A stretch of 64,000 bases of DNA from Phytopythium helicoides (GCA_024867545.1 JANFNE010000030.1:496001-560000), one strand, 5' to 3'. Numbered from the stretch's first letter, positions 1-11,151 are shown. Notes: generated by a model not told the origin, from the letters alone. Program-made: numbers and translations.

Positions 1-2
1 AG

Positions 3-374
3 ATCGCAACTTCCCCGCAACGACATGGTGACGGTGGCCGCTCGCCGACCTCTCCCGTTGCCGCGCCTAGTGCTCCATTCCAATCTACAGTCGAGCGAGC
101 AGTGTTTGATGCACGCGAAGCTGCCGACGTTCCAGGCCCAGGTGACTACGAGAGTGGAGGATCTGTTCTTGGTATGGCGGTGGGAGCAAATGCGACGCTG
201 TCAGGAGCTAACGGTGGACTGACGCGATCACTGGCACCAAGGAAAACGCTTGGCAATGACCAAAGGTTCCGAGTCAAGCCGACCGTGCCGCCAGAGGTTG
301 GGCCGGGAGCATACGTCATTCCAGGTACAGTTGGGACCAAGAGCTTCAACGTCACCATGGCAAGCAAGCAGTAA
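3..374 (+). CDS. STPGR/SHIPPO-repeat protein, 3' end (partial)
   Basis: Frame 3 is open from the window edge to a stop at 374, so this is the last part of a gene that begins upstream. The visible 123 residues contain two sperm-tail PG-rich repeat cores: one reads VPGPGDYE and the other PEVGPGAYVIPG. Proteins built of these repeats are found in the axonemes of cilia and flagella, where they sit in or around microtubules. This fits an organism with swimming zoospores. The C-terminus ends in a short polar tail (MASKQ). No splice site is needed within the visible part. The next gene is on the opposite strand and ends at 511, so the two are tail to tail with about 135 bp between them. The family call rests on the two repeat cores only; the full protein length is unknown. 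Confidence 0.7.
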   Translation: MATSPQRHGDGGRSPTSPVAAPSAPFQSTVERAVFDAREAADVPGPGDYESGGSVLGMAVGANATLSGANGGLTRSLAPRKTLGNDQRFRVKPTVPPEVGPGAYVIPGTVGTKSFNVTMASKQ

Positions 375-510
375 CACTTAAGTTGGAAAATCACATCGAT
401 GAAAAAACAGGATGGCCATAGGCTGCACAGCAATGTTCATCTATTTTGCTGTTTGAATAATAAGAAAGACTGGGTTGCCCAGTACATTTGGCACTACTGG
501 CACCACCACA

Positions 511-3101
511 TTACGCGGATCCACGCTTCCAACGCAGGTATGCCCGGTACGCAAAGAGCAGGAAGTCGTGCTCTGTGATGAGCCCGTCGCCGTTGTAGTC
601 CATAACCTCTAGCAGGATACCTAGCTCCTCTTCCGTTGCATAGGCGTCTGTCGTCAATCAAATATGTTAGTGCCAGAGCATACGCCAATACAATCACATC
701 TCAACAACGCGCACGCACCACTGTCCTGCTCGGCAAGCAGCACCACAAAGCTCTCCTCCATCAGCACACCGTTCGCATTCACGTCCAGGAGCGAGAAGTA
801 TAGTTTCAGAGCCTGCCATTGAAGCTCCGAGAAGAGGTCGGCAGGATTCGCGAGTGCTCGCTCACTATCTTGAGGCAGCCGACCCTGCAGCGTCGTAGTC
901 AGCGCAGCAACTTGGGACATTGATCCGTTGGTGGCCGACCAATCATTCAAGCTCTTGCGCCGCGTCAACCGGCGCTCGGGCGGAGCGGTTGCTGGAGCTG
1001 GTGGAACTTGAGCAACTGCTGCCGAAGAAGACTCATCAACGGTGCTGCTGATATGCAACTCGCGCTTGTTGTCTGCCTCACCCGTGGAAATGGATCGACG
1101 CAAGAACCGACGACTGTACGCGGTGAACCAAGTCGATCGACCATCAGACGAAATCGAATGCTCTTTGGTTCGGTTTCCAAACCAGCGTTCGTACACACGA
1201 ACGACTCCGGGACAGAACTTCCACGATGGGCCAGACCGCTCGGCATGGTCGCCCGATGCATCAGAGTTCTCGCTGCTCGTCTTGCTCTTGCGCTTCTTCA
1301 TCATCTTCGACTTGGATGGAGCTGGAGCTCCAGATGCCACCGTTGGAGATCGAGTTGTGCCCTCAACCTTGATGCTTCCTCCGATCTTGACATCTAGCTC
1401 TTCACAGGGTCCCATACTGGCAGTACTACGACGGTCTGACCTTCGGTCGTCGCGGTCGGGGGCTGAATTCTCTTCTTCACGCGCACACAGTGACGACACA
1501 AGTGATAGCGACTGACTTGACTGCTGTAGTGCCAGTCGAAGCTGTCGACATAGTCGCACAAGGTCATAAAAGTCTACGGGCAGGAATGGCAAGTGCTGTG
1601 CTAAGAACGCATGCATAGCCTCGTCCTCACTCTCCCCATGAAACTCACGCTCAGGCGTGCCACTGCGGGTATGCTGCTTGTACGTCAGTAGGCTCCCAGA
1701 GTCTGCCTTCCACGCCACCTGGAGCGTCGCTCCCATGTTGTGGTTTGTGTTGCAGTACTCTGGTGCAGAGAAGACGGTAATGACTGGGGGAAGATCCAGA
1801 ATCGAGTCGCTGTCTTCGCGCTCCGAGTCGTCTTCCGTCGGCGAGTGACTAAAGTGCTCGCGGAACCCTTCCTCCTCGAGCTCATGCGCACGAATGATGG
1901 CGAGCAGGTTGTTACGCTTGAGAAACTCGCGGCATGCATGCTCATTGAACGTGAATGAGCAGCCTCGCACGCTGTTGGGTGCCCAGTCCACGTCTTGCTG
2001 CGAAGTTTCCTTGGCCGGGTCCGACCAAAGCAGATCGCACAATGCTCCAGTAGGTTCGGGCTCCATAAACCGGTTGACAGATGCGTTGATGTCCTCGACG
2101 CGCGAGATCTCGGGTGAGAGTCCTCCGTGGACAGCCAAGAAGGTTCCAACACCAGTCTCGAGCCGCGCCGCCAGTGGCATGCTCTCGAAGCACTTGACGA
2201 CTCGGTTGTAGACGAGTCGGCCGTACTTGCGAAGACACTCGGCGCGGAAGCCGTAAAATGTGCTGAGACTGCGGCACTCGTGGTTGCCGCGCAGCAAGTG
2301 CACGCTGTCGGGCATCGCCGCTTTGAAAGCGAGCAGCAGGAGGATGATCTCGCACGAGGCAACTCCGCGGTCGACATAGTCCCCAAGGAACAGGAACGGG
2401 TTGTCCCTGGACGGCACGCCGTGCACGCGGAAAATCTCGAGCAGGTCCTGGAACTGTCCATGGAGGTCACCCACGAGCGTTGTGGGCGCGCGCAGGCTCA
2501 GCACGTTGGGCTCTAGCGCCATGGCGTTGGTCGCCCTCCTGACAATCTCGAGCGCATTGGCAACGCTGAGCCTCGGCACGTCGTCCCCTTCTGCCTCGAG
2601 CGCCGCGAGGATCTCGGCCGGCTCGAGCAGCACGTGCTCCTCGTTGTTGTCGTTGCTAGCGCTCGTCGTGGTGAGCAGCGGGACGGCGCCAAAGTGCTCG
2701 ACCGTCTCTGGCGTGACCTCCAGGTGCGCGTGCTGGCGCAGGTAGCGGCTGAACATGGTCGTGTCCGTCGAGACTCGTCGGTGGTGCGATCCCTGGCGGC
2801 TGAGGCGGCGCATCGGCCCCGCCTCCGACCCGCTGGGCCCCACCGGTTCCCCGGAGCCCAGGCGCCTCGGCATGGGCTTCATGGGCGTCACGGCCGACGG
2901 CAGCGGCAGCTCTGCGTCTTCCTGGTTGGACGCGCCGTGCGGCTTCCGTCGGCGCTGCGGCGGCTGCGGAGTCGCCGGCTGCGCGCCGCCGCACGCCGAA
3001 GGAGCCAGCGAGAGCGCGGGGAACGCCGGCGGGGCCTTGAGCGCGGGCGAGGGGAGCCCGTTGGCCGGCACGGACGCCAGGAAGGCGTTGAGCTTGCTCA
3101 T
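511..3101 (-). CDS. PPEF-like Ser/Thr protein phosphatase with C-terminal EF-hands
   Basis: PPP-family metallophosphatase. The first 150 or so residues are Pro/Ser/Arg-rich and probably disordered. The catalytic core then shows the diagnostic blocks in order: GDLHGQ (from about residue 211), GDYVDRG, LRGNHECR, VHGGLSP and FSAPEYC, which carry the metal ligands and the phosphate-binding Arg and His. A low-complexity Ser/Lys-rich insert follows. The C-terminus has two EF-hands: DVNANGVLMEESF, and DYNGDGLITEHD in the last exon. The last exon is 511-647; the intron 648-718 (71 nt, GT-AG) splits the codon for Asp, and the second EF-hand is only complete after splicing. The order phosphatase then EF-hands matches PPEF/RdgC, which is activated by calcium, so calcium control is inferred. 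Length is about 838 aa. The start ATG at 3101 is the first in the open frame. Confidence 0.85.
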
Positions 3102-3974
3102 GCGGCACCTGGGTCGAATGGGAAAAAAAAGTCAATTGCGAGAAAGGAAACAGCGCGCGAGGCGAGGTGGTTAAGCGCGAAACGGGTGGGCGAGATGGAA
3201 ATAGCGCGGAAACGGACGCATTTGTACCTGCGCGGTGGGATCGCGCGCTTGCTGGTGCTGTTTGCTGGTGCTGGGGGGAGATTGAGGAGTGCGACGCACA
3301 GTGCGGCACCAAGCAGGCCTCTGCGTGCCCCGCCGATGATGGCGACGGCGGGATGGGCTGCGACGGAGAAGGAACGAAGATTGACTTGCGCCGAGTATGC
3401 GGGAGGACTCTATTGGGAAAAAAAGTGTATGTAAAGTGGGCGGTGGGTTGCAAAGGCGCTCACATCTCATGGGGCGTCTCAGCTGCCGAATCACTTGAAT
3501 TTTGTATGTTGATGGACCGACATGGACATTTTGGACGTCACCGTCGTGCGGTGCTGATCAGCTCGCCTTTGTTCGGGGGCTTCATGGCTTCACGCGGGCT
3601 CCACTTCATTCGGAGCCCGCTAACTCATGCGCAGTGTCTTCAGTCGCGCGATCTTTGGCTGCCAAGTGGATGGCCACGAGGGCAAGCGGAATGATTCCTG
3701 GCGAAAGATCGCGGAAGGCGGGCGGGCGTCGCACGTGCAGAGCATCCTCACGTGCGTCACGTCGACTCGGAGAGCTACATGCGCGAGGAGGAATGCTGAA
3801 GTTGTGACGGATGGATTGGGCGACAGGCATGAAGAATCTATGTTGATCGCGGACTTGCAGCGGCGCCCGCATATTGATACACTGGGGTCTTTTTGCTTTT
3901 GCATCTACACTGGGTCTCGATCTCTCTCGTGCTCTCTCTCTCTCTTTCTCTCGACTACTCTCTTGGCTTGCAAC
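3102..3974. other. Intergenic region without a supported gene
   Basis: This stretch holds the upstream region of the phosphatase gene (which starts at 3101 on the minus strand) and the downstream flank of the membrane-protein gene. Open frames here are short or GC-rich shadows with no recognisable domain. A pyrimidine microsatellite lies at about 3919-3956, just past the stop of the membrane-protein gene. Confidence 0.5.
3919..3956. repeat. CT-rich microsatellite
   Basis: A run dominated by CT dinucleotides (with CGT, TTT and CGA interruptions) lies directly downstream of the membrane-protein stop codon at 3975 on the minus strand. On that gene's sense strand it is a GA-rich tract in the presumed 3' UTR. 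It is a simple repeat with no further structure seen. Confidence 0.7.
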
Positions 3975-4610
3975 TCACTGGAGCCAGGTGGTGACGGCGA
4001 GGTAGTCCTGCACGAGCTCGTGCATGATGAGGTCGAAGTGCGGCATGTACATGGCGAGGAAGAGCGAGGTGGAGATGGTGGTGACGCCCGACACGTAGTG
4101 CCACCGGCGGTGCCACGTCTCGTAGCGGGCGCCGCCGGGCATGCCGCAGTAGAGCCATGTGAAGGTGCAGAGCACGCCTTGGATGATCTTGATGGCCAGG
4201 ATGCCGTACCACTCGTTCGAGAGCACGTGGTGCGCGAAGAAGATAAAGATGATGCCGAGCGTGCCGCTGATGATGGCGTCGACGAGCAGGAAGCGCGTCT
4301 CCTTGGACCGGTGGAACATGGTGGACGCCACGGCGGCCCCCATCTGCAGCGCGCCGCACACGTACTGGTCGCACGAGAAGGAGATCAACGACGCCATGAC
4401 GTACACGAGGTTGGAGAAGATGAGCGCGTCGTGCCAGTGGCGCTTGGGCTGCCGGCTGCGCAGCGAGTACCTCCGCGCCCTCGGAGGCACCGACTCGGCC
4501 CGAGACGGGCGGCTGGCGAGCCGCTTGCGCATTGCGCACGGCGCCAAATCGTCCAGCGCCTTGGCCCACGACGGCAGCAGCGCCGGGAGGCTCAGCGCGC
4601 AGATGCACAT
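3975..4610 (-). CDS. Conserved multi-pass membrane protein of unknown function
   Basis: A single-exon frame of 211 aa. After a short N-terminus and an Arg-rich segment (about residues 28-56) come four hydrophobic segments: around FSNLVYVMASLISF, ISGTLGIIFIFFA, IIQGVLCTFTWLYC and a segment ending STSLFLAMYM. I do not recognise the family with certainty. A pattern of polar residues next to the membrane segments (S-T-M-F-H, then L-V-D-A, then W-H-R-R-W-H) resembles the Ser/His/Asp arrangement of CREST-superfamily membrane hydrolases such as TMEM8/PAQR/ceramidase relatives. This is a pattern match by eye and not a family assignment. No signal peptide is obvious. The gene faces away from TyrRS, with about 1.15 kb between the two starts. 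Confidence 0.7.
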   Translation of the reverse strand: MCICALSLPALLPSWAKALDDLAPCAMRKRLASRPSRAESVPPRARRYSLRSRQPKRHWHDALIFSNLVYVMASLISFSCDQYVCGALQMGAAVASTMFHRSKETRFLLVDAIISGTLGIIFIFFAHHVLSNEWYGILAIKIIQGVLCTFTWLYCGMPGGARYETWHRRWHYVSGVTTISTSLFLAMYMPHFDLIMHELVQDYLAVTTWLQ

Positions 4611-5762
4611 GGCTGGGCTGTGGGTTTAGCTGGCTGGAGCGAGCGCTAGGAACAGCCGACGGTGAGCTGAGGCGGAGCTGGTGGGGGCTCGGCCGGTCGG
4701 GAAATGATGGCGCCGCCGTGCATGGCGGCCATTGCGTTGCCAAGCTGACACAATCGTAACGGATGAAGGGGGGCTATCGGCCCAGTACGAATACGGGGTA
4801 AATATAGCGGGGTAGGAAGGATTGCTTTTCAGTGTTGATGCAGTCGTCATGGGCCGATAGGCGCAGCCAGATCGAGGACGTAAAAATGTTGTCAAATTGT
4901 TGCTAATTCGCCGCTGAGTAGTAATCTTTAGCCGATAGACCGGGAGTCATCCTTCGCGGCCGGCAGCTGCCGTGAACCCGGCGACCTCCGACGACGCAAA
5001 GACGGGAGCGAGTGACTGCCGTGGGCCTTCGAAAGTGCAGTCGATCCGCTCGTGGCGAAATGTCGGCGAGACAACTCCCATCGGAGCTGTTTTGGTTGGC
5101 AGCCGTTTCTTCAGCGTGTGTTTCGCAGCTTTTTTCGGGATTGTCAAACAATACAATATGGTCCGCATATTTCGCGACAAGTTGTGGAATCGCACGTGGG
5201 AACTGTATCAACGTCGTGCATCGGGATAGGCGTTCTGGCCCAGGTGTACATGTCGGAGAGAGCTCTTGTGGTCGTCGTCGTCGTCGTCGTGGCGACATGC
5301 ATGCGACTCTCTTTCTCTTCCGACGGATCAATGAAGCCATCTCGGAGATTACGGTCGACCCGCGACGGTCCCATGCACCTCGAAACAACACTCTCATCAA
5401 CGGTGCAACCTTCATTTCGTCCTCAACCACTTTTGCAGGCTTTCATTAATGGCAACGTCCTGCACCAAACCAGCTCCCACTCCCCATTCAATCCAAGGCG
5501 ATGACCACACGGGAGCAGCGTCCCATCAACCCATCGCCAGCTCCACATGCGCGTTCCCGTGGCGACCTTCCACGTCTACTTCCAACCATTTCACAATCCA
5601 AATGGGTCTATATCCCCAATATCCCAGCTCTTAACCACCCACAATCCCAAATAAATCAAACTCACCAGCCGCCTTCTGCAACCTCCATCATCCCCCTCCA
5701 CCAACGCTCCGCCAAGCACACCCGAACCGACCGAGCCGCGCGCGTCCACCCTGCCGCCCGCC
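4611..5762. other. Divergent intergenic region, no supported gene
   Basis: This region separates the membrane-protein start (4610, minus) from the TyrRS start (5763, plus). The longest open frame (4903-5430, minus) lacks a good start, has biased Arg-rich composition and shows no motif. A GTC microsatellite lies at 5271-5290. The last 130 bases before the TyrRS ATG are strongly C/A-rich, as is common for short 5' leaders in such compact genomes. Confidence 0.5.
5271..5290. repeat. GTC trinucleotide microsatellite
   Basis: Six consecutive GTC units plus a partial one, in an otherwise unannotated intergenic region. It is a simple repeat. Confidence 0.8.
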
Positions 5763-8199
5763 ATGTCGACGCCGCCGCCCGCCCCCTCGGCCGTCCAGCT
5801 GCTCCAGGGCTTCTCCGCGCTGTCGCTGGACGCGCGCCCCGCCCCCTCGGCCTCGTCGCTGTCCGTGGACGAGAAACTGGCGAAGCTCGCGGCCATCGCG
5901 GGCGTCGCGGAGCTGCCGGCGGAAGATGCGGCTCGGCTGCGGGAGCTGCTGGCCGACAGCGAGAAGGCGCCCGTGGCCTACGACGGCTTTGAGCCCTCGG
6001 GTCGCGTGACGCTGGCCAGCGGTCTGCTGCGCGTGCTCAACGCGCGGCGCCTGCTGGACGCCGGCTGCCACGTGCGCCTCCTGGTCGCCGACTTGCACGC
6101 GATGCTCAATAACAAGTTTGGCGGCGACCTCAAGAAGCTCCAGAACGTCAGCACGTACATGGTCGAGGTCTGGAAGGCGCTCGGTCTGGACGCGGACAAG
6201 GAGCAGAACCTCGAGATCCTGCTCGCCTCCACCGAGACGGCGCGCCACTCGGGCGAGTACTGGTCGCGCGTGCTCGACGTTGCCGGAAGCTTCACCGTCG
6301 AGCGCGTGCAGCAGTGCGCGCCCATCATGGGACGCAAGGTCGACGACCCCACTGGCAACACCAATCGCGTCATGTACCCGATCATGCAGGTCGCCGACAG
6401 CTTCCTACTGCAGGCCGATATCTTCCAGCTCGGCGCTGACCAGGAGCCTGGAAACGAGCTCGTGCGCGAGTACATCGCCAAGAAGGAGCTCCCCAACAAG
6501 CCCGTGTTCCTGTCACACCCTGTGCTCCTCGGCCTGAAGCAGGAGCAGCTCAAGATGAGCACGACCGACCCCGACTCGGCCATCTACGTGGATGACTCGG
6601 CGGCCGAGGTCAACACCAAGATCAAGAAGGCGTACTGTGTGCCTGGCGAGGTGGCCGGCAACCCGATCCTGGACTACATGAAGTACATTATCTTCCCGCT
6701 GCACCCGGACGGCGTGACTCTCGAGCGTAGCGAGAAGAACGGCGGCAACCTCGTCTTTGCCACGTTTGCCGAGCTCGAGGCTGCGTTTGCCAGCGGACAG
6801 GTGCACCCTGCTGACCTGAAGCCATGCCTTGGCAAGTACATCAACGCGTACGTATTCGCGCTCGCTATAATCCGTTTGTTGCTTAGTGCTGGGATTGACG
6901 ATGCTGTTTGCGTAGACTGCTCGAGCCTGTTCGCCAGCACTTTGCCGGCGGTGACCTGAAGAAGCTGTGGACCAACATTAAGAAGCTCAAGGTTTCGCCG
7001 CAGCCTGATGGCGACAAGCTTGTGACCCTTGCTGTGCCGGGCTTCCCGGAGACGGAGGACCGTGAGTGGAAGCCTTCGGAGCTCTCTCTAGACGACCGAT
7101 TCGCGGTCGCTCGCTCGGTTGGCGAAGAGTGCATTCAAGATAGCGAGCTTCGCGCGCTTCTCGAGAAGAAGGAGCACCCGGTCTGCTACGATGGCTTCGA
7201 GCCTTCGGGACGTATGCACATCGCACAGGGCGTGCTACGAACAGTGAACGTCAACAAGCTCACGTCGGCTGGCGCGGTGTTCCGCTTCTGGGTTGCTGAC
7301 TGGTTTGCGATGCTCAACAGCAAGATGGGCGGCGACCTGGCGAAGATCCAGACGGTCGGCAAGTACTTTGTCGAGATCTGGAAGTCGGCTGGTATGGATA
7401 TGACCAACGTCCAGTTCCTGTGGGCGTCGCACAACATTATCGCCAACGGCGCGACGTACTGGCTGCGTGTGATGGACATTGCGCGCCGCACGACGATCGC
7501 GCGTACGGTCAAGTGCTGCACGATCATGGGTCGTCAGGAGAAGGCGGGCATGCCTGCGGCACAGATCTTGTACCCGCTCATGCAGTGCGCCGACATTTTC
7601 TGCCTCAAGGCGGACATTTGCCAGCTTGGAATGGACCAGCGCAAGATCAACATGCTTGCTCGCGACTACTGCGACCTGATCAAGATGAAGTTCAAGCCCG
7701 TGATTATGAGTCACCACATGCTCATGGGACTCAAGGAGGGCCAGGCAAAGATGTCCAAGTCGGACCCGGAGTCTGCCATCTTCATGGAGGATGCGGCCGA
7801 GGATGTGAACCGCAAGCTTTCAAAGGCGTTCTGTCCCGAGGGTGTCGTGGAGGCCAACCCGGTGCTTGACTACATGAAGCACATTATCTTTGCCCGCTTC
7901 GCCGAGTCTGGCGTTACCGTGAAGCTTGCTTCCGGTGAGGAGAAGACCTTTGCCACGTACGAGGAGCTCGAGACGGTCTTTGTGGCAAAGGAGATCAAGA
8001 GCGAGGACCTGAAGGACGCGCTGGCCAAGCATTTGAACGAGTGCGTGCTCTTGGTTGTTGGTGTGAGCTGACTGAAGCAGAAATCTGACGGTTGTTGCGT
8101 TGGTCTTGCAGGATTCTGGAGCCTGTGCGTCAGCACTTTTCGCAGGGCGAGCCTAAGGAGCTCCTCGAGAAGGTGCGCACCTACCGCATTACCAGATAG
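5763..8199 (+). CDS. YARS: Double-length tyrosyl-tRNA synthetase (two fused TyrRS modules)
   Basis: Three exons (5763-6847, 6916-8040, 8112-8199) with introns of 68 and 71 nt give one protein of about 765 aa holding two plant/archaeal-type TyrRS units in tandem. It charges tRNA-Tyr in the cytosol. The second unit has the canonical class I signatures: GRMHIAQG (His at about residue 463), MDQRK in the tyrosine pocket, and KMSKS (from about 640). The first unit keeps the fold signature YDGFEPSG (73-80) but reads RVTLASG where HIGH should be (81-87), KMSTT where KMSKS should be (264-268), and ADQEP in place of MDQRK. Only the second unit therefore looks catalytic, and the first may act as a dimer partner or tRNA-binding half. 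The exon junction at 6847/6916 rebuilds ALLEPVRQHF, which the end of the second unit mirrors (ILEPVRQHF). Confidence 0.92.
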
Positions 8200-9027
8200 A
8201 TAGCCAGCTACCGCGAGTAGATTGGAGGCGTGCGTGCGTGCTGTCCTCCTCTCTCTTGCCATTGCGTGCGTATGACAGGCCGGGTCAACATGGAGGCTTT
8301 GAGTTCACCAGCCGTGAGTCCTTTACTCTGGGTTTTAGCTCATGGCGTCGCTCTTCGAGGCGCTCGCATTGATGGTGACCGCTGGATTTGGCGATTGGTA
8401 ACCTGTGCAGAAGAGTGGAGTGGAGTCCGCTTGCACAGCACGGTGCACGTGCCATGCGAATGAGCCAGGCCACCCTTCATGCAATTGTGCCCCTGGGTTC
8501 CATCCCTGAGCTACCACGCAGAAGTCCATACTGCGGTTGAACTAGTGAGCCCACTGCAGTGACCACAGGGATCGTTGCAGTTTGCGCATCTCCACACTCA
8601 TCTACCACCGCTGGTTGCGAGCCAACCAGCAAGGTGCTGCATCGAGGTTGTCGATTAGATGAGCGGGTGCATCAGCGTTGAAACGGTCCTGAATGCGTCG
8701 GAATGCGCAACTCGAGGCTGTACTCCGTTCCCATACAGAACCCTGCCCTTGTCTGCTGGTCTCGTAGAGCTGGAGCAGTGGATGTGCGGATACTCCCTGT
8801 AGAGTATCGGAGCCTGTCGAGTCTCACGATCGGCGCACAAAGCACAGTCGCCGCCTGAGTCAAGGCAGATGTCACCATCGACGTGCGGCTAGCATATAGC
8901 CGCGGCTTCCTTAACTTGGATTTTGTATACTTTTCGTGAAACCAGCTGGGCGTCCACGAGTCGACACCTGTCGGAAGGTTCACTCGAAAAGTTTTCCGCC
9001 CGCGCGCAAGCGTCCGCCGCGCCGACA
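8200..9027. other. Intergenic region without a supported gene
   Basis: About 830 bp between the TyrRS stop and the PP2C start. Small frames on both strands lack motifs and plausible starts. No repeat, RNA gene or clear promoter motif was recognised. Confidence 0.5.
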
Positions 9028-10314
9028 ATGGCCGAGGCCGCGCACAAGCCGTCGCTGGGCCGGCGGCTGCAGCGCAAGACCACCAAGCTCTTCTCGTGGG
9101 GCCGCCGCTCCAAGCAGCACGCGCAGTCTCCGCAGCCGGCGGCTGCTCGCCAGGCGCCTGCGACCACGGGCGGCGTCCGGTCGAGGGGCGAGGGCAACCT
9201 CACGACGCTCTCGCCGCCAAAGACGCTGCAGATCAAGACCATGCGCAGCCGCAGCGTTCCCGACGGTAGTGGGGACCACCAGCGAGCGGCGCTCGCGGCG
9301 TCCAAGCGCGTGGCGGCTGACGCTCCGGCCACGCGCAAGGCCAACAACAACAACTTTGAAGAGGACGCGGACAGCAGCGCGCCCACGTCCAGCGGCAGCA
9401 GCAAGGCTGGAAGCCCGCCGCGGATTGGGAAGGAGGAGCTCGCAAAGAACAAGGTGCGGCTGCTGGATGTGGGATACGCCTCGGTCGTGGGCTCGCAGGA
9501 CCACGACAACGAGGACCGACTGCTGCTGCGCAGCAACGAGCACTTCCACTTGCTGTCCGTCATGGACGGACATGGCGGCGCGCTGGCCGGCAAGTTTGTC
9601 GTCGAGAGGCTCTTCGCGCGGCTCGAGAAGGTTTACGACGACTGCAACGGGTTCCCCGATGAGCCCGAGACCGACCAGGCGCTCGTCAGCATGATGCACG
9701 ACTTGGACGAGGAGTTCTGCCGCTACGCGCGTCGGCAGGCGGACTTTAGTGGCGTGTGCGTGCTCGCGGTTATCCTGCACTATGACCCGAAGACGGAATC
9801 AGCATACAAGCTCGTGCTTAACCTCGGCGACTGCCGCGTTATTCTGCGTGAGGCAGTGGAGGCAGCAGCTTCTCGCTCGGCGCTTGGCGCGAGAGTCATG
9901 GCGCTGTCTACAGATCATTGCGCGTCCAACCCGATTGAGAAGGTTCGAATCTGCGAGAACGGAGGGTATGTCAAATTCGGTCGCGTAGCAGGACTGCTGG
10001 AACCCTCACGCTCGATCGGAGACATCGACATGAAGGAGCCTGAGATGAAGGACTGGGTGATTGCGACGCCGGATATCCGACGCCGGGAGCTCGCAGTTGG
10101 TCGGTCACTGCTAATTCTAGCTACGGACGGCGTATGGGGTGTCATGTCCAACGAAAAAGTCATGAGTGTTACACTGGAGGCACTCGCAGTGCCCCGGGGC
10201 AAGCGGAGGAAGGGGGCGAACAGCGCGGCTGGGAATGCTGTGCGCGCCATCGTTGAAGCCGCGAGAGATAGAGGAAGCATCGACGACGTCACCGTGATCG
10301 TCGCGGTAGTGTAA
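9028..10314 (+). CDS. PP2C-family (PPM) Ser/Thr protein phosphatase
   Basis: A 429-aa single-exon protein. The frame is open further upstream, but the first ATG with a good context is at 9028. The first 140 or so residues are basic and Ser/Ala-rich and probably disordered. The PP2C domain follows with its ordered motifs: a GSQDHDNED metal-ligand block (the usual spelling is GxRxxNED), MDGHGG, NLGDCR (where most family members have VGDSR), a SRSIGD block, LATDGVWGVMSN with its metal Asp, and IDDVTVIVA at the end. These are enzymes that remove phosphate from Ser/Thr with two Mg/Mn ions. The Cys in place of Ser in the GDSR block is a known kind of variation outside the metal ligands. The gene ends about 90 bp before the convergent GGACT-like gene. 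Confidence 0.9.
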   Translation: MAEAAHKPSLGRRLQRKTTKLFSWGRRSKQHAQSPQPAAARQAPATTGGVRSRGEGNLTTLSPPKTLQIKTMRSRSVPDGSGDHQRAALAASKRVAADAPATRKANNNNFEEDADSSAPTSSGSSKAGSPPRIGKEELAKNKVRLLDVGYASVVGSQDHDNEDRLLLRSNEHFHLLSVMDGHGGALAGKFVVERLFARLEKVYDDCNGFPDEPETDQALVSMMHDLDEEFCRYARRQADFSGVCVLAVILHYDPKTESAYKLVLNLGDCRVILREAVEAAASRSALGARVMALSTDHCASNPIEKVRICENGGYVKFGRVAGLLEPSRSIGDIDMKEPEMKDWVIATPDIRRRELAVGRSLLILATDGVWGVMSNEKVMSVTLEALAVPRGKRRKGANSAAGNAVRAIVEAARDRGSIDDVTVIVAVV

Positions 10315-10406
10315 ACCAAAGTATCGAAAGTAAATGACAATGTAAATCTCTTTGAACTGCCTTGCCAACAACAACGATGGTGACACCAGCTGCCCCCGAC
10401 GACAGC

Positions 10407-10964
10407 TCACCCGACCACCTGCTTCCAGGCGTCGTCGAATGAGATGCCCTCGTCAAGCTTGGCCTGCACGGCGTCGACCTTCTCTTGGCCGTAGATGCAC
10501 TTGAGGATCTTGAGCTTGGGCGTGCGCTTGCGCGACTTGTAGCCGTTGTGGAACTCGTCCGTGTAGTCGGTGATCGGCGCAAGCTCGAGCAGCTCGTCGC
10601 GGATCGGCATGAGGTACGCGCCTGCGACGACAGTCTCTCCGTTCTCGAGCGTCACCTCGATCTCCTCGCGGTCATAGTAGTGCTCGTCCACACCCTCGAG
10701 GATGTCGAGGGCCTCGAGTGCGTCCGCATCCACGCGGTAGACCTCTCCTGGCACGACGTAGCCCTCTCGGCCCTCGGGAGCGCGGAACAGACACGGCACG
10801 AAGCGGTCCTTCTTGAGCACCATGACGAACTCAGGGTGCGCCGTTCGCGCGCGAGACACGAACTCGGCCTTGCCCAGATCGATCGACGGCTTCAGGTACA
10901 CGTTGTAGTTGTGGTAGCCCGTCTTGAGCGTCCCGTACACGAACACCAGCGCGTCCAGCGGCAT
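10407..10964 (-). CDS. Gamma-glutamylcyclotransferase-like protein (GGACT/AIG2 fold)
   Basis: A 185-aa single-exon protein with the family's phosphate-binding-like loop VYGTLKTGYHNY near the N-terminus and the LEG block (ALDILEGVDEHYYDRE), whose Glu is the expected acid/base. These enzymes release 5-oxoproline from gamma-glutamyl amines or epsilon-(gamma-glutamyl)lysine; the substrate here cannot be told. The C-terminus (about residues 135-185) is a Lys-rich extension that the neighbouring paralogue lacks. The gene is head to head with the paralogue at 11152, with 187 bp between the two start codons, so the pair arose by inverted duplication and likely shares one promoter region. Confidence 0.85.
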   Translation of the reverse strand: MPLDALVFVYGTLKTGYHNYNVYLKPSIDLGKAEFVSRARTAHPEFVMVLKKDRFVPCLFRAPEGREGYVVPGEVYRVDADALEALDILEGVDEHYYDREEIEVTLENGETVVAGAYLMPIRDELLELAPITDYTDEFHNGYKSRKRTPKLKILKCIYGQEKVDAVQAKLDEGISFDDAWKQVVG

Positions 10965-11151
10965 CTCGGTCGTCTCCTTCCTGTCTGCTTGTCAAAATGC
11001 GCAATGCGCAACGGGAACGGATCATCAGAAAATCATCTCATACAAAAACCAAGTATAATCCGTTGATAGGTACGCTGACGTACACACATCCTGAAGAGCT
11101 CATTGGCACATCCGCCGTCCGTCGAGCAGCTCCTTGCTTCCTTGGCTTGCA
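10965..11151. promoter_or_regulatory. Shared divergent promoter of the GGACT-like pair
   Basis: The 187 bp between the two start codons of the head-to-head paralogues must contain both transcription starts. No individual element is assigned. Confidence 0.5.

Noticed and set aside
3627..4649. A 340-codon plus-strand frame opposite the membrane-protein gene
   Set aside because: It is the complementary shadow of the 211-aa membrane-protein gene in GC-rich coding sequence, with no motif of its own.
9945..9955. GGTTCGAATC, resembling a tRNA B-box
   Set aside because: It lies inside the PP2C coding frame, and no A-box or cloverleaf could be built around it.
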